Assembly (NCBI RefSeq): GCF_900177515.1
Contig: NZ_FXAK01000007.1
Location: 310,001 to 374,000, forward strand
Reading direction: 5' to 3'
Source of the DNA: Azospirillum oryzae
GTDB taxonomy: Bacteria; Pseudomonadota; Alphaproteobacteria; Azospirillales; Azospirillaceae
Length of the DNA: 64,000 nt
This document shows, in pieces, positions 57,742 through 64,000 of this stretch. The notes under the pieces were generated by a model. That model was given only the letters and a program-made list of their open reading frames with translations, was not told where the DNA came from and made no database searches. Made by a program: the position numbers and the translations under genes. Numbering within the stretch: the stretch's first letter is position 1; every line of letters starts with the position of its first letter.

Positions 57742-57757
57742 TGGCACGCTTCTTGTA
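57742..57757 (+). promoter_or_regulatory. sigma-54 promoter of amtB
   Basis: TGGCAC-N5-TTGTA matches the -24/-12 consensus TGGCAC-N5-TTGCW except for one base. It lies 160 nt before the amtB start, consistent with nitrogen-controlled expression. The rest of the 57268-57916 gap shows no gene. Confidence 0.7.
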
Positions 57758-57916
57758 ACGCTGGAGGCGTCCTTGGTCCCGTCCGCCGCCCCGTCTTTGC
57801 CGGGGACGGGGCGACCGGGACGGGGTCGCCCCAGTGCGGTGCCCAGTGCGCGGAAACCTCCGGTGCCGCGCCGGCCGTATCGGGGCGGGAGCGATTTTGG
57901 AGAAAGAGGAGCCTCG

Positions 57917-59323
57917 ATGAACCGTCTGTTCCTTCTGGCCGCACCGATGATGGCGGTTGCTCTGGGCGCGGTCGGCATGCCGGCCGCAGCCCTTGCCCAG
58001 GACGCGGCTGCGGCCGCTGCTGCCGCGCCGGCGGCTCCGGCGCTGAATGGCGGCGACACCGCCTGGATGCTGGTCTCCACGGCGCTGGTGCTGATGATGA
58101 CCATCCCCGGCCTGGCGCTGTTCTACGGCGGCATGGTCCGCAAGATGAACGTGCTGGCGACGGTGATGCAGAGCTTCGCCATCACCTGCCTTATCAGCGT
58201 CCTGTGGTACGTGATCGGCTACAGCCTGGCCTTCACCGGCACCGGCGCCTATGTCGGCGGTCTCGACCGGCTGTTCCTGAACGGGCTCGACTTCTCGAAG
58301 GCCTTCGTGCTGGGCGAGGCGACGGGTTCGGGCGTCGCGACGACGATCCCCGAGCCGGTCTTCATGATGTTCCAGATGACCTTCGCGATCATCACCCCGG
58401 CCCTGATCACCGGCGCCTTCGCCGACCGCATGAAGTTCTCCTCGCTGCTGGTCTTCACCGCCCTGTGGTCGATCGTGGTCTATGCGCCGATCGCCCACTG
58501 GGTCTGGTATCCGTCGGGCTTCCTGTTCGGCCTGGGCGTGCTGGACTTCGCCGGCGGCACGGTCGTGCACATCAACGCGGGTGTGGCCGGCCTGGTCGCC
58601 GCGCTGGTGATCGGCAAGCGCAAGGGCTACCCGAAGGAAGCCTTCATGCCGCACAACCTGGTGCTGTCGCTGATCGGCGCCTCGCTGCTGTGGGTGGGCT
58701 GGTTCGGCTTCAACGCCGGTTCGGCGCTGACCGCCGGTCCGCGCGCCGGCATGGCGCTGGCCGCCACGCACATCGCCACCGCCGGTGCCGCCATGGGCTG
58801 GCTGTTCGCGGAGTGGATCGTCAAGGGCAAGCCGTCGATCCTCGGCATCATCTCCGGCGCCGTCGCCGGTCTGGTCGCCGTGACCCCGGCCGCCGGCTTC
58901 GTCGACCCGACGGGCGCCATCATCATCGGCATCATCGCCGGCGTGGTCTGCTTCTGGTCGGCCACCAGCCTGAAGCACATGCTGGGCTATGACGACAGCC
59001 TGGACGCCTTCGGCGTGCACGGTGTCGGCGGTCTGGTCGGCGCCATCCTGACCGGCGTGTTCGCCAAGATGTCGGTGTCCAACAGCGAAGGCGGCTTCGC
59101 CGCCGTCCTGCAGGCCGACCCGTCGGCCACGCTGGGCCTGCTGGAAGGCAACGCCGCCGCCGTGTGGATCCAGATCCAGGGCGTGCTCTACACCATGGTG
59201 TGGTGCGCCGTCGCCACCTTCGTCCTGCTGAAGGTCGTCGACGTGGTGATGGGCCTGCGCGTCGAAGAGGATGTGGAGCGCGACGGTCTCGACCTCGCCC
59301 TGCACGGCGAGAGCATCCACTAA
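57917..59323 (+). CDS. amtB: ammonium transporter AmtB
   Basis: This 468-residue inner-membrane channel takes up ammonium. After a signal peptide (MNRLFLLAAPMMAVALGAVG to about ALAQD) come 11 membrane helices. Family motifs are GGMVRKMNVLATVMQSF, DFAGGTVVHINAGVAGL, GFNAGSAL and DAFGVHGVGG. The ATG at 57917 follows AAAGAGGAG. It is monocistronic with its own terminator and not next to a glnK/glnB gene here. Confidence 0.97.
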   Translation: MNRLFLLAAPMMAVALGAVGMPAAALAQDAAAAAAAAPAAPALNGGDTAWMLVSTALVLMMTIPGLALFYGGMVRKMNVLATVMQSFAITCLISVLWYVIGYSLAFTGTGAYVGGLDRLFLNGLDFSKAFVLGEATGSGVATTIPEPVFMMFQMTFAIITPALITGAFADRMKFSSLLVFTALWSIVVYAPIAHWVWYPSGFLFGLGVLDFAGGTVVHINAGVAGLVAALVIGKRKGYPKEAFMPHNLVLSLIGASLLWVGWFGFNAGSALTAGPRAGMALAATHIATAGAAMGWLFAEWIVKGKPSILGIISGAVAGLVAVTPAAGFVDPTGAIIIGIIAGVVCFWSATSLKHMLGYDDSLDAFGVHGVGGLVGAILTGVFAKMSVSNSEGGFAAVLQADPSATLGLLEGNAAAVWIQIQGVLYTMVWCAVATFVLLKVVDVVMGLRVEEDVERDGLDLALHGESIH

Positions 59324-59356
59324 GACAAATCCCTTTCCCACGGGTCTCTTGCGAGA

Positions 59357-59392
59357 AGGCCGCCGGTTCTCCGGCGGCCTTTCCCGTTTGGA
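59357..59392 (+). terminator. terminator after amtB
   Basis: GGCCGCCGG pairs with CCGGCGGCC around TTCT, followed by TTTCCCGTTT, about 35 nt after the stop. Confidence 0.75.
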
Positions 59393-59499
59393 TTGTTGCA
59401 TGGGCGGAAACGCTGTGACGCGGGCGGCCCGGCTTCACGGCGGGGCCGCGGCGGACTACCTCTGGTGCAACGTCATTCGTTTGTTCAGGAGTTGCCGCC

Positions 59500-60357
59500 A
59501 TGTCCACCAAGCCCGCCACCCCCGGTGTCCGTCCGGTGCTCGCCGCCGTGGAGGGCATGGCCACCTCCGATGGGGCCGGGGTCAGCATGACCCGCATGCT
59601 GGGCACGCCCCGCCTGCGCACGCTCGACCCCTTCCTGATGCTCGACCTGTTCGGCTCCGACCAGCCGACCGACTATCTGGCGGGCTTCCCCGACCATCCC
59701 CACCGCGGCTTCGAGACGGTGACCTACATGCTGGCCGGCCGCATGCGCCATGCCGACAACCACGGGCATGAGGGCGTGATCGAGACCGGCGGCGTACAGT
59801 GGATGACCGCCGGCCGCGGCCTGATCCATTCGGAGATGCCGGAGCAGACCGAAGGGCTGATGCGCGGCTTCCAGTTGTGGATCAACCTGCCGGCCCGGCT
59901 GAAGATGACCGACCCGCGCTATCAGGAGTTCCCGGCCGCCGCCATCCCGGTGGAGACGCGCGAGGACGGGTCGACCGTCACCGTGATCGCCGGCGACACC
60001 GCCCGCGGCACCGCGGGGCCGGTGCGGGCCGAGGCGACCGACGCCCGCTATTTCGACGTCTCGCTTCCGCCGTCGGTGTCCTTCGCCGAGCCGCTGCCGG
60101 CCGGCCACACCGCCTTCCTGGTGCTGTTCGAAGGCACGCTGGACGTCGGCGGCGAGGGCGCGCTGTCGGGACCGCGGGTGATCGTGCTGGGCGACGGCGA
60201 GCGGGTGGAGGCGGTCGCCGGCCCCGAGGGTGCCCGCTTCCTGCTGCTGGCCGGCGAGCCGATCGGCGAACCCATCGCCTGGGGCGGTCCCTTCGTCATG
60301 AACACGCGGGAAGAGGTCATGCAGGCCTTCCGCGACTTCGAGGAAGGGCGCATCTGA
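59500..60357 (+). CDS. pirin family protein
   Basis: This 285-residue double-cupin protein has the pirin metal-binding signature in FPDHPHRGFETVTYML with HADNHGHEGVIETGG, and the GRGLIHSEMP motif. Bacterial pirins can act as quercetinases or bind enzymes such as pyruvate dehydrogenase; substrate here unknown. The start ATG at 59500 has AGGAG 9 nt upstream. It is transcribed separately from amtB. Confidence 0.93.
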   Translation: MSTKPATPGVRPVLAAVEGMATSDGAGVSMTRMLGTPRLRTLDPFLMLDLFGSDQPTDYLAGFPDHPHRGFETVTYMLAGRMRHADNHGHEGVIETGGVQWMTAGRGLIHSEMPEQTEGLMRGFQLWINLPARLKMTDPRYQEFPAAAIPVETREDGSTVTVIAGDTARGTAGPVRAEATDARYFDVSLPPSVSFAEPLPAGHTAFLVLFEGTLDVGGEGALSGPRVIVLGDGERVEAVAGPEGARFLLLAGEPIGEPIAWGGPFVMNTREEVMQAFRDFEEGRI

Positions 60358-60483
60358 CCGCCGGATGCCGCGCGGAGGGCCGTTCATGGCTCGACGCGCG
60401 GCATCTCGTGCCTTGCACCCCCGCCGTCCCCGGTTATCATGGCGCATCCATGTTAACACGAACGATGGTGGGGAGCCGGAGCG

Positions 60484-61029
60484 ATGCGCGCAAAAGGTCT
60501 GATGGGTGGCTTCAGGGCGGCTGCGGCTGCGGCACTGCTGGCTCTGACGCTTGCCGGGGGGCTTTTCGCCGCCAAGCCGGCCGCCGCGGTGGATTACTCC
60601 AAGGCCGCCGCCGATTTCGGGCCGGAGGGCGCCTGGACCAACCAGTGCGACATCGACCGGATGACCGACAGCAAGACCTGCCGGCTGATGATCTACCGCC
60701 TGTTCGACGACGGGAAGGATGTCGGCTTCATCGCGCTCAGCATCATTCCGACCGGCAATGACTTCCACCTGTTCCTGACCACCAGCCAGGGGCTGATCGA
60801 CCGCTGCGCCATCCGCGTCGACCGCCAGCCGCGCATCGAATCGCATGTGGCGACGCTGAACATGTGCATGTTCCCGAACTTCGTGTCCGGCCGCGTCGCC
60901 GACCAGTTCCGCAACGGCTCGTCCATCCTGGTCCGCGTCAGCTCCCCCCGCATCGGCAAGCGCGACATCGACTTTCCGCTGAACGGGTTTTCCCGCACCT
61001 TCGAGGAGATGCAGCGCAGCCTGCAGTGA
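60484..61029 (+). CDS. secreted IalB-like protein
   Basis: This 181-residue exported protein has a signal peptide (MRAKGLMGGFRAAAAAALLALTLAGG to about AAAVD). The core, with NQCDIDRMTDSKTC, DRCAIRVDRQP, TLNMC and DIDFPLNGFSRTFEEM, resembles invasion-associated locus B proteins of alphaproteobacteria, including paired cysteines and the final FPLNGF block. IalB name apart, a periplasmic role is all that can be said. Converges with the catalase-family gene. Confidence 0.55.
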   Translation: MRAKGLMGGFRAAAAAALLALTLAGGLFAAKPAAAVDYSKAAADFGPEGAWTNQCDIDRMTDSKTCRLMIYRLFDDGKDVGFIALSIIPTGNDFHLFLTTSQGLIDRCAIRVDRQPRIESHVATLNMCMFPNFVSGRVADQFRNGSSILVRVSSPRIGKRDIDFPLNGFSRTFEEMQRSLQ

Positions 61030-61070
61030 GCGGGATGCACATGCTGAATTTTCCGAGAATCCTCGCCGCG

Positions 61071-61124
61071 CTTCCCCCTCACCCTAATCCTCTCCCCGGG
61101 GGGGAGAGGGGATTTTAGGGGGAG
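61071..61124. repeat. palindromic C-rich/G-rich intergenic element
   Basis: CTTCCCCCTCACCCTAATCC followed by TCTCCCC is mirrored by GGGGAGAGGGGATTTTAGGGG. It lies between two converging genes and could act as a terminator or RNA processing site. It is of the same type as the blocks around etfB. Confidence 0.7.
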
Positions 61125-61131
61125 TGCGGCC

Positions 61132-62259
61132 TTACCCCGGCAACCGGTAGCCCGCCGCCGGTTCATGCATCGGGCAGCCGTTGCGTTGCATGCGGAATTC
61201 GGCGGAGCGGTCGTAGGCGAGGCGGCGGGCGCGCATGATCGAGCCGAGCGGCCGGTGCGCCGCCAGCCCGTGCCAGGGGCTGAAGGACAGACGGTCGTCG
61301 CCGGCGCGCGACCGTTCCTCGCTCCACGCCGTCTGCGCCGGGACGGTGAGGCGGGCGACGGTGCGGTAGGGGCTCAGCTCCTCCGGCCACAGCACGCTGG
61401 CATCCTCCACCGGCATGCGATCCTCGTCGGTGCGCAGCTGGGCGCGCAGCTCCCAGACGGCCTCGTGATCGCGGAAGAACTCCACCACCGCCTCGCGCAG
61501 GCCGTTCGGCTTGCCGTTGACGGTCAGCGGCGCGCCGGCCAGCGCGGTCAGGTCCGGAGACACCGGAACGATCTGCAGCTTGGCGATATGGTCGCCGAAG
61601 CGCAGGGCCGCCTGGCTGTAGAAGGTTTCGCCCAGGATGTGGGTTTCCGGGTGGCCGCCCAGCGTCTTCAGCGTCGCGCTCTCGCCGCCGAAGGCCTCCA
61701 CCAGACGTTCGGCGGCACGCAGGCCGGCCGACAGCGCCTTCTTCGCCGTTTCCGCCCGGTCGGTGGTGGCGGCCAGCAGCTTCAGCGTCTTCAGGAACTG
61801 CCTGGCGTCGGGGGCCGAGAAGACGGGGGCGTTGGCCATGACGAAATCCTGCGTGGCCTCGTCCTCCGATCCCGGTATCCGGTCGCCGGACACGCCCAGC
61901 ACCTTCACCGCCAGACCGCGCGGGGTCGACACGCTGTCGGGCAGGACGTCGCCCGGCGTGGTCGACAGCCGCAGGATCGCCGGATAGCTCTCCGCCCGCG
62001 CGAACAGGCCCTGGGCCAGTTCCGCCGGCAGATCGTCCAGCACGTCCAGCCGGCCGAGCAGCAGCCCGTGGCTCTTGGCATGGACGCTGCGGTTGGCGTG
62101 GCCGCTGTCTTCGAAGGTCTTGGCGCTGATCGACAGCAGCGTCTCCGCGAGGTCTTCGAAGACTTGCGCTTCATCGGGACCGGGGCTTTCGACCGACGGC
62201 GTGTAGGGCAGGGGCTTTGCACTGGGCTGGGCATTGGGCCGGGCAGAGGCAGCGGACAC
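61132..62259 (-). CDS. catalase-family protein
   Basis: This 375-residue protein belongs to the heme-dependent catalase-like superfamily. The GTG at 62259 with GGAG 8 nt upstream is preferred over an ATG at 62412 whose extra residues look non-coding. Landmarks are RSVHAKSHGLLLGRLDV, YPAILRLSTTPGDVLPDS, RGLAVKVLGVSG and TQDFVMANAPVF, followed by a C-terminal R/Y heme-ligand-like region. The catalase-like proteins of this length usually lack full catalase activity. The gene is alone. Confidence 0.85.
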   Translation of the reverse strand: MSAASARPNAQPSAKPLPYTPSVESPGPDEAQVFEDLAETLLSISAKTFEDSGHANRSVHAKSHGLLLGRLDVLDDLPAELAQGLFARAESYPAILRLSTTPGDVLPDSVSTPRGLAVKVLGVSGDRIPGSEDEATQDFVMANAPVFSAPDARQFLKTLKLLAATTDRAETAKKALSAGLRAAERLVEAFGGESATLKTLGGHPETHILGETFYSQAALRFGDHIAKLQIVPVSPDLTALAGAPLTVNGKPNGLREAVVEFFRDHEAVWELRAQLRTDEDRMPVEDASVLWPEELSPYRTVARLTVPAQTAWSEERSRAGDDRLSFSPWHGLAAHRPLGSIMRARRLAYDRSAEFRMQRNGCPMHEPAAGYRLPG

Positions 62260-62456
62260 GAGCGGGGCTCCGGATCGGTGAAAGGGCGGGGTGCAGCCGG
62301 GACAACAGACGGATTGTGTCGTCCGTTCCGCAACGATCCGCCGGAGCCGGTGGAGGTTATGGCCAAGGCATGGGGTTCGTCTCTTCTGTTTGCAGTGCAA
62401 AAGAAGAGTCACGCTTGCAAATACTCAAGCACGACCCGTGCGCGTGTTTCTTTGGT

Positions 62457-62480
62457 AATTTCCAATCTTCTATGGAAATT
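62457..62480. promoter_or_regulatory. A/T-rich inverted repeat AATTTCCA / TGGAAATT
   Basis: Perfect 8-bp arms around an 8-nt loop, flanked by GGT and ACC, lie in the A/T-richer 62260-62628 gap. An operator for one of the divergent genes is possible. No gene is seen in the gap. Confidence 0.4.
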
Positions 62481-62628
62481 AACCATGATATCCGGAAAAT
62501 CCCCTATCAGAAGTCTGTGGCGCTGAGGTGTGCCGCCTGCTTATCCTTCAAGATGGAAGGGTCGGAACACTTCGATCATCTTGCGGTGTTCGAAGCGTCC
62601 GGCCGGATCGGCGACCGACGGGTGCCCA

Positions 62629-64000
62629 ATGACCAGCTGGCCTGCGATACGTCCCATCGGGTGGATGCGCGGCTGTGTCCTGCTGCTGGGGCTTCTGCTG
62701 GCGGCGGTGGCGCCGTCCGCCGCCGGAGGGGCGGCGGCGGCGCCGAACCGGACGGTGCTGGTCCTGCACTCCTACCACCAGGGATACGAGTGGACCCGTG
62801 GTCAGGCCGACGGCATCGCCAAGGTGCTGGAGGAGGAGGCGCCGACCGCGACCGCGATTCCCTACTACCTGGACTGGAAGCGCTTTCCGGACCGGAGCGG
62901 TCTGGAGCATCTGCGGGCATTGATCGCCTTCCGCCATCCCCAGGGCACCGTCGATGCCCTGATCACCACCGACGACGCGGCATTGGAATTCGCGCTCGAC
63001 CTGCGGCGGGAACTGTATGGGCCGGTGCCGCTGGTTCATGGCGGCGTGATCGCGGCCACGGCACGCCGGCTGACGGCGGGCGAGTCCAATGTGGCCGGGG
63101 TGGACGAGGGCAAGGATATCGAAGGAACCGTGCGCATGGCCGTTGCGGCCAACCCGAAGCTGCGCCGCCTGTACCTGCTGCGCGACCAGACCGAATCGGG
63201 ACTTGCCCTGGATGTCGAGGTCGAGGCGCTGGCGGCGGCCGGCCGTCTTCCCGCCGGGCTGATGCCGCAGGTGCTGCCCGACCTGCCCCTCGCCCGGCTG
63301 GAGGAGACGTTGGCGACCCTTCCGCCCGACAGCGCCGTGCTGCTCGGGACCTATGCCTCCGATGCCGACGGAATGGGTCTGCCGCCCGAGCAGTTCCTGG
63401 AACTGATGAGTGAAAGGAGCAGCGCGCCGATCTATGGCCTGCAGGACTTCCTGCTCGGCCATGGCATCGTCGGCGGCAACCTGCTGAGCGCTCAGCAGCA
63501 TGGCCGTGCGGTGGGAAGGCTGGCCGCCAGATTGTTGAGCGGCAACGGGGTGGCCGACCTGCCGGCGGAGGCGAACCGCTCCGTTTCCCGCGCGGTGGAT
63601 TACCGGCAGGCGGAGCGGTATGGCATCGACGTCACGCGGGTCGGACCGATCGACCGGCTGATCAACAAGCCCTTCTCCTTCCTGGAGACCTATCGCTGGC
63701 TTGTGGTGACGGTCGGCGGCGTGCTGCTGCTGCTGTTCGGCATGGTGCTGGTGCTGTCCTTCGCGCTGCGCGAACGCCGGATGGCCGAGTCGGCGCTGCG
63801 GGTGAGCAACGATGCGCTCAGCGACTCGCGCCGCCAGTTGCAGGCCAAGGTGGAGGAGCTGACCGCCAGCAAGGAGGCGCTGCGTGAGCGCGAACGGTGG
63901 ATGCGGCTGATCGCCGAGGCGTCGCGCGACATCATCTGGACCTGGGACATCGTCAAGGACCGCCGGGTGCTGTCCGGCCGGGTCGAGGAGCTGCTGGGTG
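62629..64000 (+). CDS. membrane sensor with ABC-substrate-binding-like domain, 3' end beyond window
   Basis: The frame opens MTSWPAIRPIGWMRGCVLLL; an ATG at 62665 (MRGCVLLLGLLLAAV) is an alternative start giving a cleaner signal peptide. After export signal, residues about 35-330 (TVLVLHSYHQGYEWTRGQAD, ALITTDDAALEFALDLRREL) resemble ABC_sub_bind periplasmic sensor domains. A membrane helix follows (WLVVTVGGVLLLLFGMVLVLSF), then a coiled-coil stretch and the start of a PAS domain (WMRLIAEASRDIIWTWDIVKD). It is probably a histidine kinase or diguanylate cyclase; the output domain is cut off by the window end. Confidence 0.82.
   Translation, partial: MTSWPAIRPIGWMRGCVLLLGLLLAAVAPSAAGGAAAAPNRTVLVLHSYHQGYEWTRGQADGIAKVLEEEAPTATAIPYYLDWKRFPDRSGLEHLRALIAFRHPQGTVDALITTDDAALEFALDLRRELYGPVPLVHGGVIAATARRLTAGESNVAGVDEGKDIEGTVRMAVAANPKLRRLYLLRDQTESGLALDVEVEALAAAGRLPAGLMPQVLPDLPLARLEETLATLPPDSAVLLGTYASDADGMGLPPEQFLELMSERSSAPIYGLQDFLLGHGIVGGNLLSAQQHGRAVGRLAARLLSGNGVADLPAEANRSVSRAVDYRQAERYGIDVTRVGPIDRLINKPFSFLETYRWLVVTVGGVLLLLFGMVLVLSFALRERRMAESALRVSNDALSDSRRQLQAKVEELTASKEALRERERWMRLIAEASRDIIWTWDIVKDRRVLSGRVEELLG

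Overview
The window is high-GC and densely coded. It reads as a chromosomal segment of a free-living alphaproteobacterium of the Rhodospirillales, most likely Azospirillum or a close relative. This is inferred from the order DUF3576 lipoprotein - leuS - lptE - holA, a Fur-family Irr-type regulator, a rich set of two-component sensors, and general protein character. No database search was possible. No tRNA, rRNA, CRISPR array or transposase gene was recognised.

Layout. 1-3.6 kb: three tandem minus-strand porin genes, the first cut by the window edge, with two strong terminators and a promoter pattern shared by the first two. 3.9-8.7 kb: lipoprotein, leuS, lptE and holA. 8.7-16.7 kb: TspO-like membrane protein, GIY-YIG protein, EpmB/KamA-like radical SAM enzyme, glycerophosphodiesterase, flavin-dependent oxidoreductase, Irr, a pair of tiny paralogous membrane proteins and a PAS histidine kinase. 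17-22.8 kb: acetate symporter actP with its DUF485 partner, divergent from a hybrid kinase and a response regulator that probably control it. 23-28.6 kb: an acyl-CoA activation and oxidation cluster (acyl-CoA synthetase, etfB, etfA, acyl-CoA dehydrogenase) whose intergenic gaps are filled by nested palindromic repeats. 28.6-32.6 kb: pseudouridine synthase, 2-hydroxyacid reductase, ubiB and ubiE. 33-38 kb: rpmI-rplT and pheS-pheT, with a two-gene DUF4160/DUF2442 module sitting between pheS and pheT. 38.3-44.7 kb: REC protein, REC/DUF3369/HD-GYP protein, SH3 protein, LysR regulator, asparaginase and a Met/Asn-rich repeat protein.

44.9-54.4 kb is the accessory part and the most interesting stretch. 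lepA, a housekeeping gene, is flanked on one side by an AAA-ATPase/subtilase pair of the IetAS type (plasmid stabilisation and anti-phage defence) and on the other by a 1,249-residue protein. That protein joins a CHAT caspase-like protease, a STAND/NB-ARC-like ATPase and a TPR array. Six of its 40-residue repeat units lie in an exact 120-bp register and are almost identical in DNA. This is the architecture of an NLR-like immune receptor, and it is my main candidate for an undescribed system.

54.4-64 kb returns to housekeeping: glgA, glgC, amtB with a sigma-54 promoter, pirin, an IalB-like secreted protein, a catalase-family protein, and the start of a membrane sensor that runs off the right edge.

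Two non-coding repeat families stand out. One is a GGAACA/TGTTCC-rich element of about 150-210 bp, found about the same distance upstream of ubiE and of lepA. The other is a set of C-rich/G-rich palindromes around etfB, etfA and the catalase-family gene.
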